In this document: positions 1 to 9,619 of the stretch, piece by piece
How positions within the stretch are numbered: position 1 is the stretch's first letter
Layout: each line of letters starts with the position of its first letter
Made by a program: the position numbers and the translations under genes
Assembly (NCBI RefSeq): GCF_003612125.1
Contig: NZ_RAWI01000011.1
Coordinates: 1-58,759 of the forward strand
Length of the DNA stretch: 58,759 bases
Source: Corallococcus praedator
GTDB lineage: Bacteria; Myxococcota; Myxococcia; Myxococcales; Myxococcaceae
Direction: 5' to 3'
The notes under the pieces: generated by a model
What the model was told of the DNA's origin: nothing
The model's database searches: none
What the model saw: the letters and a program-made list of their open reading frames with translations, nothing else

Positions 1-23
1 GCACCCAACACTTCCGGCAGCGG

Positions 24-1928
24 CTACACGTTAACGGTGCCGTCCGACATCTGGGCGAAGCCGGGGTGGGCGGTGACGTGCAGCACCTGCGTCAGCGTGC
101 CCAGGTGCTTGAGCATGCGCGCCACCAGGGGCAGCTTGGCCTCGTCCACGCCGGTGAGCACGTCGTCCAGCAGGAAGGGGCGCTTCACCCGGGCGCACGT
201 CTTCTCCACCACCGTCATGCGCAGCGCCAGATAGTAGAGGTCCAGGTCCTTGGGGGGCAGCTCGCCCACCGGGATGCGGCTGTTCTGGGTGAGCGCGAAG
301 GCGTTGCCGTCGCGGTCCCACTCCACGCCCTGGTAGCGACGGTCCGTGAGCGCGGTGAGGTACTGCACGCAGCGATCCTTCAGCAGCGCCTGCACCGACA
401 GCAGGTCGGACGTGAGCACGTCCGCGGCCTGCGACAGCACCACCGGGGACGGATCCTCCAACGGATCCACCGGCGCAGGGGCCTGCCCTGGAGCCGTCGC
501 GACCGGCACCGGCGGCGCCTTGGCCAGGGCGATGGACTCCTTCAGGCGGCCCAGCTCGCGCTCGACCTCGCGCAGGTCGCGCACGTAGGTGCCCTTGGCG
601 GTCAGCTCCGCGTTGAGCTCCTCCTGCTGCGCGCGCATCTCCTGCCCCTGGCGCAGGGCGTCCTGGTACTCGGCGGACGCCTCGAACTCCTCCAGCTGCG
701 TCTGCAGCTCGCCCAGGCGGATGCCCAGCAGGTCCTTCTTCTCCAGCGCGGGAGCGATCTCGTCGAGCGTCTCCACATCCAGGGCCTTGATGGCCATGCG
801 CACCGGCGCGTCATCGACTTCGAACTCGTCGAGGATCTTCTTCTCCCGCACGCCCTTGCGGTTGTCCTTGGTGCCCCGGCGGGTGGCCTTCTGCAGGTCG
901 TCCACGTAGCGCAGCGCCATCAGGGCGGCCGTGCCGAAGGCCGGGATGTTGAGCAGCGCCAGGTAGCGCCACATGGGCGCGCCCACGCTGGAGAAGCCCA
1001 GGCCCACGCTGAGCGCCAGGAACAACGCGCCTGAACCCAGGCCGCCCCAGAAGTAGCGGTTCTGGGTGAGCGGCGGCACCTTCAGCGCCGCGTCCTCCAG
1101 CTCCGGGTCGCGGTCCGTCTCCAGCCGCGCCAGCGCCTCGTCCCGCCGCGCCACCGCCTTCGGGTGCCGCTTCACGCGCGTGAGGATGTCCTGGGGCAGG
1201 CCCAGCGACTCCGGCGAGGGCGCCGCGCGCCAGGCCTTCTCCGCCTCCACGATGGCTTCCTTGAGGCCCTCGCCCCCCCGGAGCTTCGAGTCCGCCTCGA
1301 AGATGAGCGACGACAGCTCGTCCACCTTGAACTGGAGCTGATCCACCTCGCGGGAGACGACGATTTCCTTCTCCAGCGCCTTCACCTTCGCCTCGGCGGC
1401 CTGGAGATCCTCCGCGGGCCGCACCGCGCTGGCCGTCGCCAGGGACGGCGTGCTGCCGGAGGCCTTCGCCGCGGCCACCTGGGCGGACGCCTTGCGAGGC
1501 CGACGCGACGGCAGCATCACCAGTTGGAGGCAGTACACCTGCTCGAACGTGGTGCGCGGCGGCAGGCCCGCCTGGCCGCGCAGGTACTGGTTGATCTCCG
1601 CCGTGTCCGACGACATCAGCTCCGGCTGGCTGGTGGTGGGATTGAGCCGATGCAGCGAACCGGAACCGCCCAGCTCACGCAGCACGCGGTACGTCATCCC
1701 GTCCTGCCCCACGAACGTCAGCGCGGCCTTGCCGGAGCGCCCCCCCGAGCCCACGAAGCTGGAGTCACCGCCCCGGCCGTCCGAGAACAGCAGCGACAGC
1801 GACAGGCCCGCCAGCGGCAACACGTCCGCCGTGGGCGGCTTGAGGATGAGGTACCCGGTCTTCAACGGGAAACGGCCGGCGGGAGAAAACCCGCGGACGT
1901 TCTGGATGGCGACCTCGACGAAGTGCAT
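24..1928 (-). CDS. SMC/YhaN-like membrane protein with eroded ATP-binding motifs
   Basis: The 634-residue protein has the layout of RecF/SMC-type ATPases of the YhaN (AAA_27) kind: an N-terminal half-domain (about 1-140), a coiled coil (about 170-290), two adjacent membrane helices (about 292-312 and 319-340), a second coil (about 360-470) and a C-terminal half-domain (about 500-634). The C-terminus keeps a Walker-B-like stretch (PFLLDDV, 584-590), a D-loop-like VDEAK and an H-loop-like VTAHP. The N-terminus has no GxxxxGK[ST] motif where Walker A should follow the RGF strand, and the signature position reads ELPPKDLD instead of LSGGE. The fold is therefore recognisable, but ATP hydrolysis is doubtful. 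The ATG lies only about 25 bases beyond the rplS terminator, so the transcript may be nearly leaderless. The function is unknown; a role in membrane-linked DNA or envelope organisation is speculation. Confidence 0.7.
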   Translation of the reverse strand: MHFVEVAIQNVRGFSPAGRFPLKTGYLILKPPTADVLPLAGLSLSLLFSDGRGGDSSFVGSGGRSGKAALTFVGQDGMTYRVLRELGGSGSLHRLNPTTSQPELMSSDTAEINQYLRGQAGLPPRTTFEQVYCLQLVMLPSRRPRKASAQVAAAKASGSTPSLATASAVRPAEDLQAAEAKVKALEKEIVVSREVDQLQFKVDELSSLIFEADSKLRGGEGLKEAIVEAEKAWRAAPSPESLGLPQDILTRVKRHPKAVARRDEALARLETDRDPELEDAALKVPPLTQNRYFWGGLGSGALFLALSVGLGFSSVGAPMWRYLALLNIPAFGTAALMALRYVDDLQKATRRGTKDNRKGVREKKILDEFEVDDAPVRMAIKALDVETLDEIAPALEKKDLLGIRLGELQTQLEEFEASAEYQDALRQGQEMRAQQEELNAELTAKGTYVRDLREVERELGRLKESIALAKAPPVPVATAPGQAPAPVDPLEDPSPVVLSQAADVLTSDLLSVQALLKDRCVQYLTALTDRRYQGVEWDRDGNAFALTQNSRIPVGELPPKDLDLYYLALRMTVVEKTCARVKRPFLLDDVLTGVDEAKLPLVARMLKHLGTLTQVLHVTAHPGFAQMSDGTVNV

Positions 1929-1952
1929 GGCGTGCGCAGTCTAGCCCGAACG

Positions 1953-1982
1953 AAAAAAGGAGCGTCCAGTGACGGACGCTCC
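1953..1982 (-). terminator. Intrinsic terminator of the rpsP-rplS operon
   Basis: A perfect 9-bp stem (GGAGCGTCC / GGACGCTCC, 6-base loop) is followed on the minus strand by six T residues (AAAAAA at 1953-1958 on the plus strand). It lies about 45 bases past the rplS stop codon and is the cleanest intrinsic terminator in the window. Confidence 0.9.
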
Positions 1983-2026
1983 TTCTCGCACGCGGCCGCG
2001 AAGGCCGCGAGAGGGTTTCTCTGGAC

Positions 2027-2431
2027 CTACGAGCCCTGGGCGGCGGCAGCGGCCTTGGCGGCCTTCTTCGCGGCGCGCTCCGGATCCACCTGCACGTCGA
2101 CGCGAGAGGCCTTGCCCTTCAGGTCGCGGAGGTAGAAGAGACGCTTGCGGTTCACGTCGCCGCGGGTGAGGACTTCGATCTTCTCGTAGCGGGGGCTGTG
2201 GATGGGGAAGATGCGCTCCACGCCGACGCCGAAGGACATCTTGCGCACGGTGAACGTGGCGCGGTTGGTGCCCTTGGTCTTGCGGATGACCACGCCCTCG
2301 AAGGCCTGCACGCGCTCCTTCTCGCCTTCCTTGACCTTCCAGTGGACGCGAACGGAATCACCCGTACGGAACTGGGTGAGGTCCTGGCGCAGGAACTTGT
2401 TTTCGACGTGCTGAATGAGGCTGCGGCGCAT
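2027..2431 (-). CDS. rplS: 50S ribosomal protein L19
   Basis: L19 sits at the interface of the 30S and 50S subunits. The 134-residue protein carries the family pattern: [24 protein letters not shown], the [18 protein letters not shown] block and the basic [18 protein letters not shown] stretch. The C-terminus ends in an alanine/lysine-rich tail slightly longer than in E. coli. It is the last gene of rpsP-khpA-rimM-trmD-rplS, 117 bases after trmD, and is followed by a strong terminator. The ATG follows TTGGAG at very short spacing. The 117-base gap contains a repeated ACGCGT hexamer but no convincing separate promoter. Confidence 0.97.
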   Translation of the reverse strand: MRRSLIQHVENKFLRQDLTQFRTGDSVRVHWKVKEGEKERVQAFEGVVIRKTKGTNRATFTVRKMSFGVGVERIFPIHSPRYEKIEVLTRGDVNRKRLFYLRDLKGKASRVDVQVDPERAAKKAAKAAAAAQGS

Positions 2432-2548
2432 GACGACTCCAAAAAGCGGAACTTGACGCGTAGGACGCGTGGAAAGAGCGGGCCGTACTAGCAGAGACTG
2501 CCGTGTCGGACAAGCCCGCTTCGAAGGGTTCCGCGAGGACGCGCAGGG

Positions 2549-3286
2549 TTACAACTCTTCCTCGCCCCTGGCGAGCAGTTTCTGATCCGCCTTGCCGAAC
2601 TCCAGCCGCGAATACAGATCGGGACGCCGCTGCTGGGTGAGCTTGATGGCCTTCCAGCGCCGCCAGCGTGCGATCCTGGCGTGATCGCCGGACTGGAGGA
2701 CGGCCGGGACCTCGACCCCCCGGAAGACGGGCGGCCGGGTGTAGTGCGGGTACTCCAGCAGACCCTCCTCGAAGCTCTCCGCCACCGAGGACGCCTCGTT
2801 GCCCAGCACGCCCGGCACCAGCCGCGTCACGGCGTCCACCACCGCCATCGCCGCGATCTCCCCGCCCGTGAGGACGAAGTCGCCCAGGGACAGCTCGCCA
2901 TCCAGGTACGGCATCACCCGCTCGTCCACGCCCTCGTACCGGCCGCAGACGAGGATCAGCCCGGCCTCGTGCCGCACCAGCTCGCGAGCGGTGGCCTGGG
3001 TGAAGACGGGGCCCCGGGGGCTCATGAGCAGCGCCTTCGCCCCGGGCAGACGGGCGCGCGCGGCCTCGATGGCGGCCACCAGCGGCTCGGGCTTCATCAC
3101 CATGCCGGCGCCCCCGCCGTAGGGCGAGTCGTCGGTGACGTGGTGCTTGCCCACGGCGAAGTCCCGCACGTCGGTGAGCGTGACGGAGAAGAGCCCCTTC
3201 TCCTGCGCCTTCCCGAGGATGCTCGCGCCCAGATAGCCGGACAGCATCCCCGGAAACAGCGTGAGGATCTCCACGGGGTAGCTCAC
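2549..3286 (-). CDS. trmD: tRNA (guanine-37-N1)-methyltransferase
   Basis: TrmD methylates G37 next to the anticodon, using S-adenosylmethionine, and so prevents +1 frameshifting. The 245 residues show the SPOUT trefoil-knot signatures: [18 protein letters not shown], the [11 protein letters not shown] loop, [13 protein letters not shown], and [13 protein letters not shown] with [16 protein letters not shown]. The start is GTG and overlaps the rimM stop by 4 bases (GTGA), which indicates translational coupling. The order rimM-trmD-rplS is conserved across bacteria. Confidence 0.97.
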   Translation of the reverse strand: MSYPVEILTLFPGMLSGYLGASILGKAQEKGLFSVTLTDVRDFAVGKHHVTDDSPYGGGAGMVMKPEPLVAAIEAARARLPGAKALLMSPRGPVFTQATARELVRHEAGLILVCGRYEGVDERVMPYLDGELSLGDFVLTGGEIAAMAVVDAVTRLVPGVLGNEASSVAESFEEGLLEYPHYTRPPVFRGVEVPAVLQSGDHARIARWRRWKAIKLTQQRRPDLYSRLEFGKADQKLLARGEEEL

Positions 3287-3828
3287 CCCGCGTCTCCGTC
3301 GTCGCGCCCTTCGACCTCCAGGTATTCGGGAGGACGGATCACGATGCGCCCCGCGGCGATGTCCACCGACGGAACGAACTCGTCCGCGAAGGGCACCACC
3401 AGCTCCGGACGGCCCTTGGCGCGAATCACCAGGTTGGGAACTTCACCCGTGGCCCAGACCTCTTCCACCGTGCCCAGCGCGGTGCCCTGCTCGTCCACGG
3501 CGGCGAGCCCCACGAGGTCGCCCTGGAAGAACTCGCCCTCCTCGGGCGGCTCCAGGTCCTCGCGGTAGACGAGCACCTTCGCACCCACCAGGGCCTCGGC
3601 GGCGACGCGCGTCTCCACGCCCTCGAAGCCCAGCAGGTCTTCCTTGTTCGCACCGCGGAAGGTCTCCACCACCATCTCGCGCTCCTCACCGGAGCGCAGA
3701 CGCAGGCGGACGCGATCGACGGTGCCCAGGGTCTCCGAGGCGGGGTCGAAGCTGCGGACCGCCACCTCGCCTTTCAGGCCGTGCGCACGCGCGACGTAGC
3801 CCAGCTCCAGACACGTGGACGCGCTCAC
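3283..3828 (-). CDS. rimM: Ribosome maturation factor RimM
   Basis: RimM binds S19 and assists maturation of the 30S head. The 181-residue protein has the N-terminal beta-barrel start ([16 protein letters not shown]) and a C-terminal PRC-barrel with [29 protein letters not shown] and [13 protein letters not shown]. The start codon is GTG and overlaps the khpA stop by 4 bases; its own stop overlaps trmD by 4 bases. The gene is thus translationally coupled on both sides. Confidence 0.96.
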   Translation of the reverse strand: MSASTCLELGYVARAHGLKGEVAVRSFDPASETLGTVDRVRLRLRSGEEREMVVETFRGANKEDLLGFEGVETRVAAEALVGAKVLVYREDLEPPEEGEFFQGDLVGLAAVDEQGTALGTVEEVWATGEVPNLVIRAKGRPELVVPFADEFVPSVDIAAGRIVIRPPEYLEVEGRDDGDAG

Positions 3829-4109
3829 CGCGCGTCGTCCGGAGCGGGCGGCACCACGGGAGCACCCGGGGCACGCCGATCGTCGAGAATCTCCAGGCGG
3901 ACCTTCTGGCCCTGCTTCTGGGCGGCGGCAGTGAGCAGCGTCCGGAGGGCGTTCACCGTGCGCCCATCACGACCGATGACCTTGCCGACGTCCTCCGGGG
4001 CGACCTTCAGCTCATAGAGCCGGCCGCCATCCGCCTCGGAGATGCGCAGGGCGACCTGGTCCGGTTGATCGACCAGGGCCTTCGCCAGATACGTGAGCAG
4101 CGGCTCCAC
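3825..4109 (-). CDS. khpA: KH-domain RNA-binding protein (KhpA/YlqC type)
   Basis: This 94-residue single KH-domain protein starts at GTG with the family opening (LLTYLAKALVDQPDQV) and contains the nucleic-acid-binding GxxG loop as VGKVIGRDGRTVNALRTLL. KhpA proteins bind RNA and are linked to ribosome assembly and cell-size control in Firmicutes; the role here is assumed by analogy. A proline/alanine-rich tail replaces the usual short C-terminus. The gene lies between rpsP and rimM, its normal position. Confidence 0.93.
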   Translation of the reverse strand: MEPLLTYLAKALVDQPDQVALRISEADGGRLYELKVAPEDVGKVIGRDGRTVNALRTLLTAAAQKQGQKVRLEILDDRRAPGAPVVPPAPDDAR

Positions 4110-4132
4110 GTCTTGTCCAGACGGGTGCGAGC

Positions 4133-4393
4133 TCAGGCGGTGGTCGCCGGGGCCTGCTTCTTCGCCGTCTTGATCAGGTCCGCGACCGTCTCCGAGGGCA
4201 CCGCGCCGCTCTTGATCCAGTAGGCCAGGCGCTCCTCGTTGAACTGCACCTTCGCGGGGCTGTGGTTGGGGTCGTAGGAGCCGACCTGCTCCAGGAACTT
4301 GCCGTCGCGCGGGCTGCGCGAGTCGGTGGCAACCACGTGGTAGTACGGCATCTTCTTGGCGCCCGCGCGGGCAAGACGGAGGACAACGGCCAT
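4133..4393 (-). CDS. rpsP: 30S ribosomal protein S16
   Basis: S16 is an early-binding protein of the 30S body. The 86-residue sequence has the diagnostic VVLRLARAGAKKMPYYHVVA start, the SRSPRDGKFLEQVGSYDP block and the AYWIKSGAVPSETV segment. The ATG is preceded by GGAG at about 7 bases. It heads the rpsP-khpA-rimM-trmD-rplS operon; ffh, which often precedes it, is absent. A candidate promoter with a consensus -35 lies upstream, in the gap after rlmN. Confidence 0.97.
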   Translation of the reverse strand: MAVVLRLARAGAKKMPYYHVVATDSRSPRDGKFLEQVGSYDPNHSPAKVQFNEERLAYWIKSGAVPSETVADLIKTAKKQAPATTA

Positions 4394-4438
4394 GGAACGC
4401 TCCAGCGAACAGGTGACTTCAACAGTAACAGGCGGAGG

Positions 4439-4474
4439 GGGGCGCTCTTAGCGCCCCTACATCGGGATTGTCAA
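4439..4474 (-). promoter_or_regulatory. Candidate promoter of the rpsP operon overlapping a perfect palindrome
   Basis: On the minus strand a consensus -35 TTGACA (plus-strand TGTCAA at 4469-4474) is followed after 18 bases by TAAGAG (4445-4450), a weak -10. The -10 lies inside a perfect 8-bp inverted repeat, GGGGCGCT / AGCGCCCC with a 3-base loop (4439-4457). That repeat could also act as a terminator for rlmN, although no T-tract follows it. A promoter is plausible because rpsP begins a ribosomal operon; the -10 match is poor. Confidence 0.45.
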
Positions 4475-4493
4475 GGAAGCTCGGGTGCTTATG

Positions 4494-5624
4494 TCACGTC
4501 GGGGCTTCCGCGGCCGCTTCGCCCCGGTTGGCGAGCTGGCCACAGGCGCCGGCGATGTCCCGGCCCCGGTTCCTGCGGATGTAGGCCGCGACGTGGGCCT
4601 CGGAGAGGATGGCGCGAAACTCCTCCGCGCGAGCCTCCCCGGTGGTCTGGAACCCCAGGCCGGGGTTCTCGTTGTACGGGATCAGGTTCACCTTCGCCGG
4701 GATGTCCCGCAGCAGCTCCCGGAGCCGGTGCGCGTCCTCGTCGGTGTCGTTGAAGCCCTTGAGCAGCACGTACTCGAAGGTGATGCGCCGGCCCTGGCGA
4801 AGCGGGAACTTGCGGCACGCGTCCAGCAACGCCGCGATGTTCCACTTGCGGTTGACGGGCATCGTCTTGCTGCGCTGCTCGTCCGTGCTCGCGTTGAGCG
4901 AGATGGCCAGCTTGACGTCCGTCTCCTGACCGAAGCGTTCGATCATGGGCACCAGGCCCACGGTGGAGACGGTGATGTGACGGTGGCTGAAGTTGGGCCC
5001 ATCCTGCGACTGGAGGATGGCGAGCGCCGTCTTGAGGTTCTCGAAGTTGTGCAGCGGCTCGCCCATGCCCATGAACACCAGGTTCGTGAGCGGGCGGAGC
5101 GTCTCCAGGGACTCGTTGCGCCGCACCTCGCGGTTCACCGCGTGCACCTGGGCGACAATCTCCCCGGGCGTGAGGTTGCGCTTGAGGCCCAGCGTGCCCG
5201 TCATGCAGAAGGTGCACGCCATCGCGCAGCCCACCTGGGTGGACACGCAGAGCGTCTTGCGGTCCTCCGACGGCATGTAGACGGACTCGATGAAGCGCCC
5301 GTCGCGCGTCTTGAAGCGGTACTTGATGGTCCCGTCGACGCTGCGCTGCTCCAGGTCCTTCACCAGCGGGACGATCTCCGCCTGGACCTTGAGCTTCTCG
5401 CGCAGGCCCTTGGACAGGTCCGTCATCTCGTCGAACGTCGTGGCCCCCCGCTGGTGCAGCCAGCGGTAGAGCTGCGCGGCGCGGAACGGGCGCTCGCCCA
5501 GCTGCTCGCTCAGGAACAGGGCGAGCTTCTCCTTGGACAAGCTGGCCACGTCGACCAGCTTCGCCGGCGTGGGCGCGGGCAGGGGCTCGGTGACGGGAAG
5601 GACTGTGGCGGTGGACTCAGACAT
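4494..5624 (-). CDS. rlmN: Dual-specificity 23S rRNA/tRNA adenine-C2 methyltransferase RlmN
   Basis: RlmN is a radical-SAM enzyme that methylates C2 of A2503 in 23S rRNA and A37 in some tRNAs. The 376-residue protein shows the CxxxCxxC cluster motif as GCAMACTFCMTG, the preceding TLCVSTQVGC strand, the VFMGMGEPLHN motif, the SLNAS block and GFNDTDEDA. The C-terminal cysteine that forms the transient methyl adduct is visible in DIAGACGQLA. The gene is transcribed toward rpsP with 100 bases between them. Confidence 0.96.
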   Translation of the reverse strand: MSESTATVLPVTEPLPAPTPAKLVDVASLSKEKLALFLSEQLGERPFRAAQLYRWLHQRGATTFDEMTDLSKGLREKLKVQAEIVPLVKDLEQRSVDGTIKYRFKTRDGRFIESVYMPSEDRKTLCVSTQVGCAMACTFCMTGTLGLKRNLTPGEIVAQVHAVNREVRRNESLETLRPLTNLVFMGMGEPLHNFENLKTALAILQSQDGPNFSHRHITVSTVGLVPMIERFGQETDVKLAISLNASTDEQRSKTMPVNRKWNIAALLDACRKFPLRQGRRITFEYVLLKGFNDTDEDAHRLRELLRDIPAKVNLIPYNENPGLGFQTTGEARAEEFRAILSEAHVAAYIRRNRGRDIAGACGQLANRGEAAAEAPT

Positions 5625-5713
5625 CGTTCAGTCAGGCCTAACGGAAGGCAGCAGGGCGTGCTTCCCACAACAAGGCACGGCAAGTCAAAGGAGGGGCACG
5701 CCCCCTTCCCTGC

Positions 5714-6529
5714 CTACCCCTTGGAATCGTGATGCTCGGCGGCGCCGCGCTTCCAGTAGCCCGTCACGCGCATCCAGTCCTTGTTGAGACCGCGCTCGGC
5801 CACCAGGTGTTCCCGGATGGTCTTGAGCGACGTCGCCTCGCCCGCCACGAACACGAAACCCTCCCCGGGGGGCTGGGTCCACGCCCGCAGCGCATCCTCC
5901 AGGTGCTTCGTCGTGCCCGCGTCCGCGCTTCCCCGGTGCAGCCAGGTGAGCTGCACGTCCGCCTGGCTGTCGATGCGCTGCTCCTCCGACGCGTCCGCCA
6001 CCTCGATGAAGGCGAACGCGCGCTTCCCCGCCGGCAGTTCCTCCAGGCGGCGGGCAATGGCCGGCAGCGCGCTCTGGTCACCCGCGAGCAGGTACCAGTC
6101 GAAGTCGTCCGCCACGTCGTGCGTGCTGCGAGGACCGCCAATGCCCAGGAAGTCACCGGGCTTCGTGTTGGCGGCCCACTGGCACGCGGGGCCTTCACCA
6201 TGCAGCACGAAGTCGATGTCCAGCTCGCCCGCCTTCGGATCAAACCGGCGCGGCGTGTAGTCGCGCGACGCGGGCTTCGCGAGCCCCTCCGGCATGCTGA
6301 GGCCATGGGGGCCCACCACCGGCATGTTCGGCTTCTTCACCCCGGGCTCCGCGAAGAAGACCTTCACATGGTCGTCCGCGCCGGGCGAGGTGAAGCCCTC
6401 CAGCTCCGGGCCACCCAACGTCACCCGCAGCATGTGCGGCGTCAGCTGCGTCACCCGCAGCACTTCCAGCAGCCGCAACTTGACCGGGAACGGCCCCCGA
6501 CGATTCACGCGCTCTGATCCACCGCTCAT
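5714..6529 (-). CDS. Siderophore-interacting FAD reductase (SIP family)
   Basis: The 271-residue protein matches NAD(P)H-dependent ferric-siderophore reductases (ViuB/YqjH/SIP). It has an FAD-binding barrel with SRDYTPRRFD, then GPACQWAANTKPGDFLGIGGPRS, and a NAD(P)-binding half with WYLLAGDQSALPAIARRLEELP. It should release iron from ferric siderophores in the cytoplasm. The open frame continues upstream, but the ATG at 6527-6529 has an AAGGAAG Shine-Dalgarno 6 bases away and family homology begins just after it. A Fur-box-like sequence begins 15 bases upstream, so iron-dependent repression is likely. No siderophore synthesis or uptake genes are nearby. Confidence 0.9.
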   Translation of the reverse strand: MSGGSERVNRRGPFPVKLRLLEVLRVTQLTPHMLRVTLGGPELEGFTSPGADDHVKVFFAEPGVKKPNMPVVGPHGLSMPEGLAKPASRDYTPRRFDPKAGELDIDFVLHGEGPACQWAANTKPGDFLGIGGPRSTHDVADDFDWYLLAGDQSALPAIARRLEELPAGKRAFAFIEVADASEEQRIDSQADVQLTWLHRGSADAGTTKHLEDALRAWTQPPGEGFVFVAGEATSLKTIREHLVAERGLNKDWMRVTGYWKRGAAEHHDSKG

Positions 6530-6544
6530 GCGTTCTTCCTTGCC

Positions 6545-6563
6545 GATAGTGACTTGCATTATC
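6545..6563 (-). promoter_or_regulatory. Fur box upstream of the siderophore-interacting reductase
   Basis: Read on the minus strand, this 19-mer is GATAATGCAAGTCACTATC. It matches the classical Fur consensus GATAATGATAATCATTATC at 15 of 19 positions by my count, with outer GATA/TATC arms intact. It is centred about 25 bases before the ATG of an iron-metabolism gene, where Fur binding would block transcription or initiation. Sequence and context agree, but binding is inferred. Confidence 0.7.
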
Positions 6564-6649
6564 GGTAGCAAGGACCGTCCAAGAGGGCAACCGGATACCG
6601 CCCATGGAAGCGTTGTCCGGGCGAGCGTCCAGGCTTGGGAAAAGACGAC

Positions 6650-6690
6650 GGCCCGGACCTGCGCCTCGTGAGGGGCGCGGGCTCCGGGCC
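6650..6690 (-). terminator. Intrinsic terminator after ndk
   Basis: An 8-bp outer stem GGCCCGGA / TCCGGGCC encloses a second stem GCGCCTC / GGGGCGC. On the minus strand the hairpin is followed by GTCGTCTTTT. It starts about 40 bases past the ndk stop and should separate the TCA/ndk block from the siderophore reductase gene. Confidence 0.75.
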
Positions 6691-6731
6691 GCAAGTCCTG
6701 TCCAGCGCGGTGGCTGGACGAAGCGTGACGA

Positions 6732-7157
6732 CTAGTACTTCTGGGTCTCGGTCTCGCGGAAGAAGTACGCGATCTCGTTCTTCGCGTTCTCCAGGCTGTC
6801 CGAGCCATGCACCGTGTTCGCGTCGATGCTGTCCGCGAAGTCCGCGCGGATGGTGCCCTTCTCGGCCTTCTTCGGATCCGTGGCGCCCATGAGGTCGCGG
6901 TTGGCGAGGACGGCGTTCTCACCCTCCAGCACCATCAGGACCACCGGACCGGAGATCATGAAGGCGACCAGGTCCTTGAAGAAACCCCGGGCGCTGTGGA
7001 CCGCGTAGAAGCCTTCCGCTTCCTTCTGGGACAGCTGCTGCAGGCGGATGGCGACGGGCGTCAGGCCCTTCTCCTCGAAGCGGGAGATGATCTTCCCGAT
7101 CACGTGCTTCTTGAGCCCGTCCGGCTTGATGATGGAAAGCGTACGCTCGATGGCCAT
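6732..7157 (-). CDS. ndk: Nucleoside diphosphate kinase
   Basis: Ndk transfers the gamma phosphate of ATP to nucleoside diphosphates through a phosphohistidine. The 141-residue protein has the [14 protein letters not shown] start, a [14 protein letters not shown] block, the [18 protein letters not shown] loop and the active-site motif [12 protein letters not shown], whose histidine is the phosphocarrier. The length is typical of the hexameric/tetrameric bacterial enzyme. It lies 38 bases downstream of sucD, which fits cotransport of nucleotide phosphate made by succinyl-CoA synthetase. Confidence 0.97.
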   Translation of the reverse strand: MAIERTLSIIKPDGLKKHVIGKIISRFEEKGLTPVAIRLQQLSQKEAEGFYAVHSARGFFKDLVAFMISGPVVLMVLEGENAVLANRDLMGATDPKKAEKGTIRADFADSIDANTVHGSDSLENAKNEIAYFFRETETQKY

Positions 7158-7195
7158 GGCGTTGAGTCCTCGTGTGTGTTCGCGGGGATGACTGC

Positions 7196-8095
7196 TTAGC
7201 GGTTCTTCTTGGGGGCGCCGCGCTTGACGACTTCCTGCAGCGTGGTGCCCAGCTCGGCGGGGCTCGCGGCCATCAGGATGCCCGCAGCCTCCATCGCCTT
7301 GATCTTCTCGCCGGCCGTACCCTTGCCGCCGGAGATGATGGCGCCCGCGTGGCCCATGCGCTTGCCCGGGGGCGCGGACTGACCGGCGATGAAGCCGGCG
7401 ATCGGCTTGGTGAACTCACGGGCCACGTACTCCGCGCCCGCCTCTTCGGCGCTGCCGCCGATCTCACCGATCATGATCACCGCGTCCGTCTCCGGATCCG
7501 CGTTGAAGAGCTTCAGCACGTCCACGAAGTCGGTGCCGTTGACGGGGTCGCCGCCAATGCCCACCGCCGTGGACTGGCCCAGGCCCAGCTGCGTCAGCTG
7601 GTGCACGGCCTCATAGGTCAGCGTGCCGGAGCGCGACACCACGCCAATGCGGCCCGGCTTGTGGATGTGGCCCGGCATGATGCCGATCTTGCACTTCGCG
7701 CCGGGGGTGATGACACCCGGGCAGTTCGGGCCGATGAGGCGCACCGACTTGCCCTGCAGGTACCGCTTGGCGCGGATCATGTCGTTGACGGGGATGCCCT
7801 CGGTGATGGTGATGATGAGGGAGATGCCCGCGTCCGCGGCCTCCATGATGGAGTCGGCGGCGAAGGGCGGCGGCACGAAGATGACGGACGTGTTCGCGCC
7901 CGACTGCTTCACGGCGTCGGCCACCGAGTTGAACACGGGGACCTTGCCCTCGAAGTCGGTGCCGCCCTTGCCCGGCGTGACACCGCCCACCAGCTTCGTC
8001 CCGTACTCCAACATCTGCTTGGCGTGGAACGAGCCCGCCGAGCCGGTGATGCCCTGGACGAGGACCTTCGTGTTCTCGTTGACGAGGATGCTCAT
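7196..8095 (-). CDS. sucD: Succinyl-CoA ligase (ADP/GDP-forming) subunit alpha
   Basis: SucD binds CoA and carries the phosphohistidine of succinyl-CoA synthetase. The 299-residue protein has the CoA-binding Rossmann start ([17 protein letters not shown]), the [20 protein letters not shown] segment, [10 protein letters not shown] and the active-site [14 protein letters not shown] with the phosphorylated histidine. It follows sucC by 32 bases and precedes ndk, forming sucC-sucD-ndk. Confidence 0.97.
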   Translation of the reverse strand: MSILVNENTKVLVQGITGSAGSFHAKQMLEYGTKLVGGVTPGKGGTDFEGKVPVFNSVADAVKQSGANTSVIFVPPPFAADSIMEAADAGISLIITITEGIPVNDMIRAKRYLQGKSVRLIGPNCPGVITPGAKCKIGIMPGHIHKPGRIGVVSRSGTLTYEAVHQLTQLGLGQSTAVGIGGDPVNGTDFVDVLKLFNADPETDAVIMIGEIGGSAEEAGAEYVAREFTKPIAGFIAGQSAPPGKRMGHAGAIISGGKGTAGEKIKAMEAAGILMAASPAELGTTLQEVVKRGAPKKNR

Positions 8096-8127
8096 GGCGT
8101 TCTTTCAGGAAAAGAGTGCGCGACGAA

Positions 8128-9288
<1,161 letters not shown>

Positions 9289-9619
9289 CGAATCTCCGGG
9301 TGGGACGAGGGGAGACGGGGACGGCCCCATCGGGGCTGTCAACGCCGGCCCTCATTGCGCAGAAAGCGACGCTTGGCAAGGCCGTTTGGCCCCCAGCGTC
9401 GTCGCGGGACACACGCCCCGTCCCCGACATAACCCCCGGTGTCCGGGTGGATGAGGCGGCCTTCAGCACCCTGCCCCACGGGCGCACGCCGGGTGGAGGG
9501 CCCCTCCGGCAGGCATGGGCGCCGCAGCGGCGGGAACGACGGCGGCCCCGCCCAGCGCCCCACGAAGGGGACGCTGACACGGGGCCGCGAGCGAAGCACC
9601 AGCAAGCGTGCGGGAAGGG
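9289..9619. other. 331-base intergenic region between sdhB and sucC
   Basis: I see no gene here. Next to sucC is a small hairpin, GACGGCCCC / GGGGCTGTC (9320-9340), which would lie in the sucCD-ndk leader. A large hairpin after sdhB is listed separately. A TTGCCA hexamer on the minus strand upstream of sucC could be a -35 element, but no -10 at proper spacing convinces me. Confidence 0.5.
9542..9588 (-). terminator. Large hairpin downstream of sdhB, probable terminator
   Basis: The outer stem GCGGCCCCG / CGGGGCCGC (9 bp, perfect) encloses an inner stem AGCGCCCC / GGGGACGCT with one bulged base. It begins about 30 bases past the sdhB stop. No T-tract follows on the minus strand, so it may act in mRNA 3'-end stabilisation rather than as a simple intrinsic terminator. 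Confidence 0.55.

Noticed and set aside
6530-6922. N-terminal extension of the siderophore reductase by 131 residues
   Set aside because: The extension is Arg/Ser-rich, overlaps the ndk coding region and terminator, and would put the Fur box inside the coding sequence.
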